Of a stretch of 64,000 bases of DNA, positions 62,893 to 64,000 are shown in pieces. Position numbers and translations under genes: made by a program. Positions within the stretch are counted from its first letter, which is position 1. The number at the start of each line of letters is the position of its first letter. The notes below the pieces were generated by a model. That model ran no database searches and was not told where the DNA came from. It saw only the letters and a program-made list of their open reading frames with translations. The stretch covers positions 1 through 64,000 of the forward strand of contig JAWLDZ010000005.1 in NCBI GenBank assembly GCA_041686355.1, written 5' to 3'. The DNA is from DSBN01 sp041686355. GTDB lineage: Bacteria; Spirochaetota; Spirochaetia; DSM-16054; Sediminispirochaetaceae.

Positions 62893-63786
62893 TTATTTGA
62901 CGGGACAAACAGCCAAGCTATAGTAGGTGTTTCCATCTTTTGAAACCCATCTATCAATAACATAAAAACCACGTACAGTTGTATCGGTAATCTGCAGATT
63001 CAACTGCTGATAGGCACTCCCCTGGTTCGCTTTCTCTAAATCATCCCTTTTATGCTTCACTTCGATATTAAGCTGTTTAGCTATAGCTGCCAAAGCTTGA
63101 CGATCTGACTGTAGGAAAGATTCTGCAATGAACATGTGCCGACTGGATGTCCCAACTGCCACAATAAACCCCTTATAAGAAGGCGGGTCGACAAACCATT
63201 GCGGGACTTCCCCCACGACTTCAGTCTGCACATTGAAACTGGAAATTCGAGTACCCTTTAGAACTCCAGAAAAATACGAACCCTGCGTATCCTGATAGTG
63301 CTCGGTAACATTGATTTTATCAACCATAGATTGTACCACACTTTTATCTACGTCCACATCTACCTGTTCTCGATAGCCCATATCACGGTTATTGCTCTGG
63401 GTGAGGAACTTGGCGGTCACCCCAGCCTCCCGATACATTGCTGCCTGCCGGGCAAGCAGCATATGCCCCATTCTGTACTCATTTTCACGGTTGGCCATTC
63501 TCGGAACTGCCGCAAAAAAAGTCGGATTCCCCTTATCCGGAATCGTGTTTAACAGTTTGCGATATGGGGCCTGATTAAAATTGATAAGCCCTGAGACTTC
63601 TATAACCGGAGGCCGCCCTGCCTCTATACTTTCGGCTCCCTCATTCAAATTAGTGCTCTCCTCAGAATCAGCTGCCACTGTTTCGGATTCGGCATGAAAA
63701 GTACCGCTGGTACAGGATAGAAGTATCCCTATAAACAAAACTAACAGTCCAAAAAGCTTGCATATATATAGTGTCTTGTAAAGCAT
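62893..63786 (-). CDS. LPP20-type lipoprotein, short form
   Basis: This is 297 residues. The N-terminal signal LFGLLVLFIGILLSCTSG ends in a lipobox (Cys near 25). The C-terminal half has VPQWFVDPPSYKGFIVAVGTSS, the same start as the LPP20 domain, followed by the helical SDRQALAAIAKQLNIEV. The long acidic linker near 30-55 is disordered. It is first of a pair with the longer lipoprotein. Confidence 0.8.
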   Translation of the reverse strand: MLYKTLYICKLFGLLVLFIGILLSCTSGTFHAESETVAADSEESTNLNEGAESIEAGRPPVIEVSGLINFNQAPYRKLLNTIPDKGNPTFFAAVPRMANRENEYRMGHMLLARQAAMYREAGVTAKFLTQSNNRDMGYREQVDVDVDKSVVQSMVDKINVTEHYQDTQGSYFSGVLKGTRISSFNVQTEVVGEVPQWFVDPPSYKGFIVAVGTSSRHMFIAESFLQSDRQALAAIAKQLNIEVKHKRDDLEKANQGSAYQQLNLQITDTTVRGFYVIDRWVSKDGNTYYSLAVCPVK

Positions 63787-63855
63787 TTAGTACTCTCTTT
63801 ATTTTGTATATATAATGAATATGAGTATAGCAAATATCCAGGAAAATTTCTATTC

Positions 63856-63889
63856 AGGCGCTGTCAAAATGATAATTTTGACACCGCCT
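63856..63889. repeat. 34-nt palindrome upstream of the lipoprotein pair
   Basis: TGTCAAAAT-GATA-ATTTTGACA is a perfect 9-bp inverted repeat, extended by AGGCG/CGCCT with one C/C mismatch on each side of the core. It lies 70-103 nt before the ATG at 63786. There is no T-run on either side, so it looks like an operator or an extended hairpin in the leader rather than a terminator. A TGCTATACT -10-like box follows on the minus strand. Confidence 0.7.
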
Positions 63890-63920
63890 CTGCAGTTTGT
63901 TTGGACTGATTAATTGGTTC

Positions 63921-63961
63921 AAAAAAAGAAGGCCAACTTATATACTGTAAGCGGCCTTCTT
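63921..63961 (-). terminator. rho-independent terminator of the gene entering from the right
   Basis: On the minus strand AGAAGGCC/GGCCTTCT forms an 8-bp stem (18-nt loop) followed by seven Ts. It ends the transcript of the partial gene whose stop lies at 63985-63987. Confidence 0.85.
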
Positions 63962-63984
63962 AAAATAAACATATTATTGCAGAG

Positions 63985-64000
63985 TTATTCTTCCTTAACT
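63985..64000 (-). CDS. C-terminal end of a gene cut by the window edge
   Basis: The last codons read VKEE and stop on the minus strand, 23 nt before a clear terminator. The tail alone says nothing about function, and other frames are possible. Confidence 0.4.

Noticed and set aside
1..64000. CRISPR arrays, insertion sequences, prophage, rRNA
   Set aside because: No repeat-spacer pattern, transposase, integrase, phage structural gene or rRNA sequence was seen; the only repeats are the gap duplicate and short ones listed.

Overview
The window is a 64 kb stretch of a draft bacterial genome with two 100-N assembly gaps (33415-33514 and 45330-45429). It looks chromosomal and mostly housekeeping. 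My best guess at the organism is a free-living, anaerobic or microaerobic member of the Spirochaetota. This is an inference from gene content: LPP20-type lipoproteins, a Gx-transporter next to an ApbE-like lipoprotein, a cdaA-cdaR-acpS-DUF2225-truA string, a PASTA-only membrane protein beside fmt/def/priA, and heavy use of TTG/GTG starts. Redox genes that fit a low-oxygen life are an EFR1-type ferredoxin/flavodoxin, NfnAB, a ferredoxin-thioredoxin reductase catalytic subunit and a SUF system.

Region 1 (1-13.7 kb, minus strand): a partial EFR1 protein and tRNA-Gly(CCC), then a tightly packed and often overlapping series transcribed from about 13.8 kb down to 1 kb: cardiolipin synthase, a BNR/DUF4015 glycosidase-like exported protein, cdaA, cdaR, acpS, DUF2225, truA, type-4 uracil-DNA glycosylase, priA, def, fmt and a PASTA protein. 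It combines envelope and c-di-AMP functions with translation and DNA maintenance. Region 2 (13.8-18.1 kb): an RlmD-type rRNA methyltransferase and 5-formyl-THF cyclo-ligase on the plus strand, facing nfnAB.

Region 3 (18.2-28.2 kb, minus strand): one branched-chain amino acid operon, ilvB-ilvN-ilvC-cimA-leuA-leuC-leuD-leuB. It is preceded by a promoter, a 67-codon leader peptide with 27 Ile/Leu residues in its first 47 codons, and an RNA region with three mutually exclusive pairing segments. The third segment can also pair with the ilvB Shine-Dalgarno sequence. This is the most striking regulatory element in the window. CimA means isoleucine can be made from pyruvate without threonine; ilvD is not present here.

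Region 4 (28.2-45.2 kb): Gx-transporter, a small unknown protein, a motif-poor ApbE-like lipoprotein, HPr, cupin, fructokinase, ettA (interrupted by a gap), sufCBD-sufU-sufT without sufS, an Er-VIT1 iron transporter, a CheB-CheR-PAS protein with a partner hybrid histidine kinase, and an RpiB-family isomerase. Region 5 (45.2-49.0 kb) is a patch of decay and accessory genes: the second gap with an exact 99-bp duplication on both sides, a broken NarX/DegS-type sensor kinase, an unknown lipoprotein with a DUF434 gene, a diguanylate cyclase, and the tail of another histidine kinase.

Region 6 (49-64 kb): glnS, a stand-alone RlmK-like methyltransferase, DUF493, OsmC, an unknown protein, a phosphomannomutase/phosphoglucomutase, a heavy-metal-associated domain protein, galE with an overlapping FMN hydroxy-acid oxidase family gene, a glutaredoxin-like protein with a ferredoxin-thioredoxin reductase subunit, a D,D-carboxypeptidase, an EamA-like membrane protein, an inositol-monophosphatase family protein, a queuosine-precursor transporter, and two LPP20-type lipoproteins behind a large palindrome.
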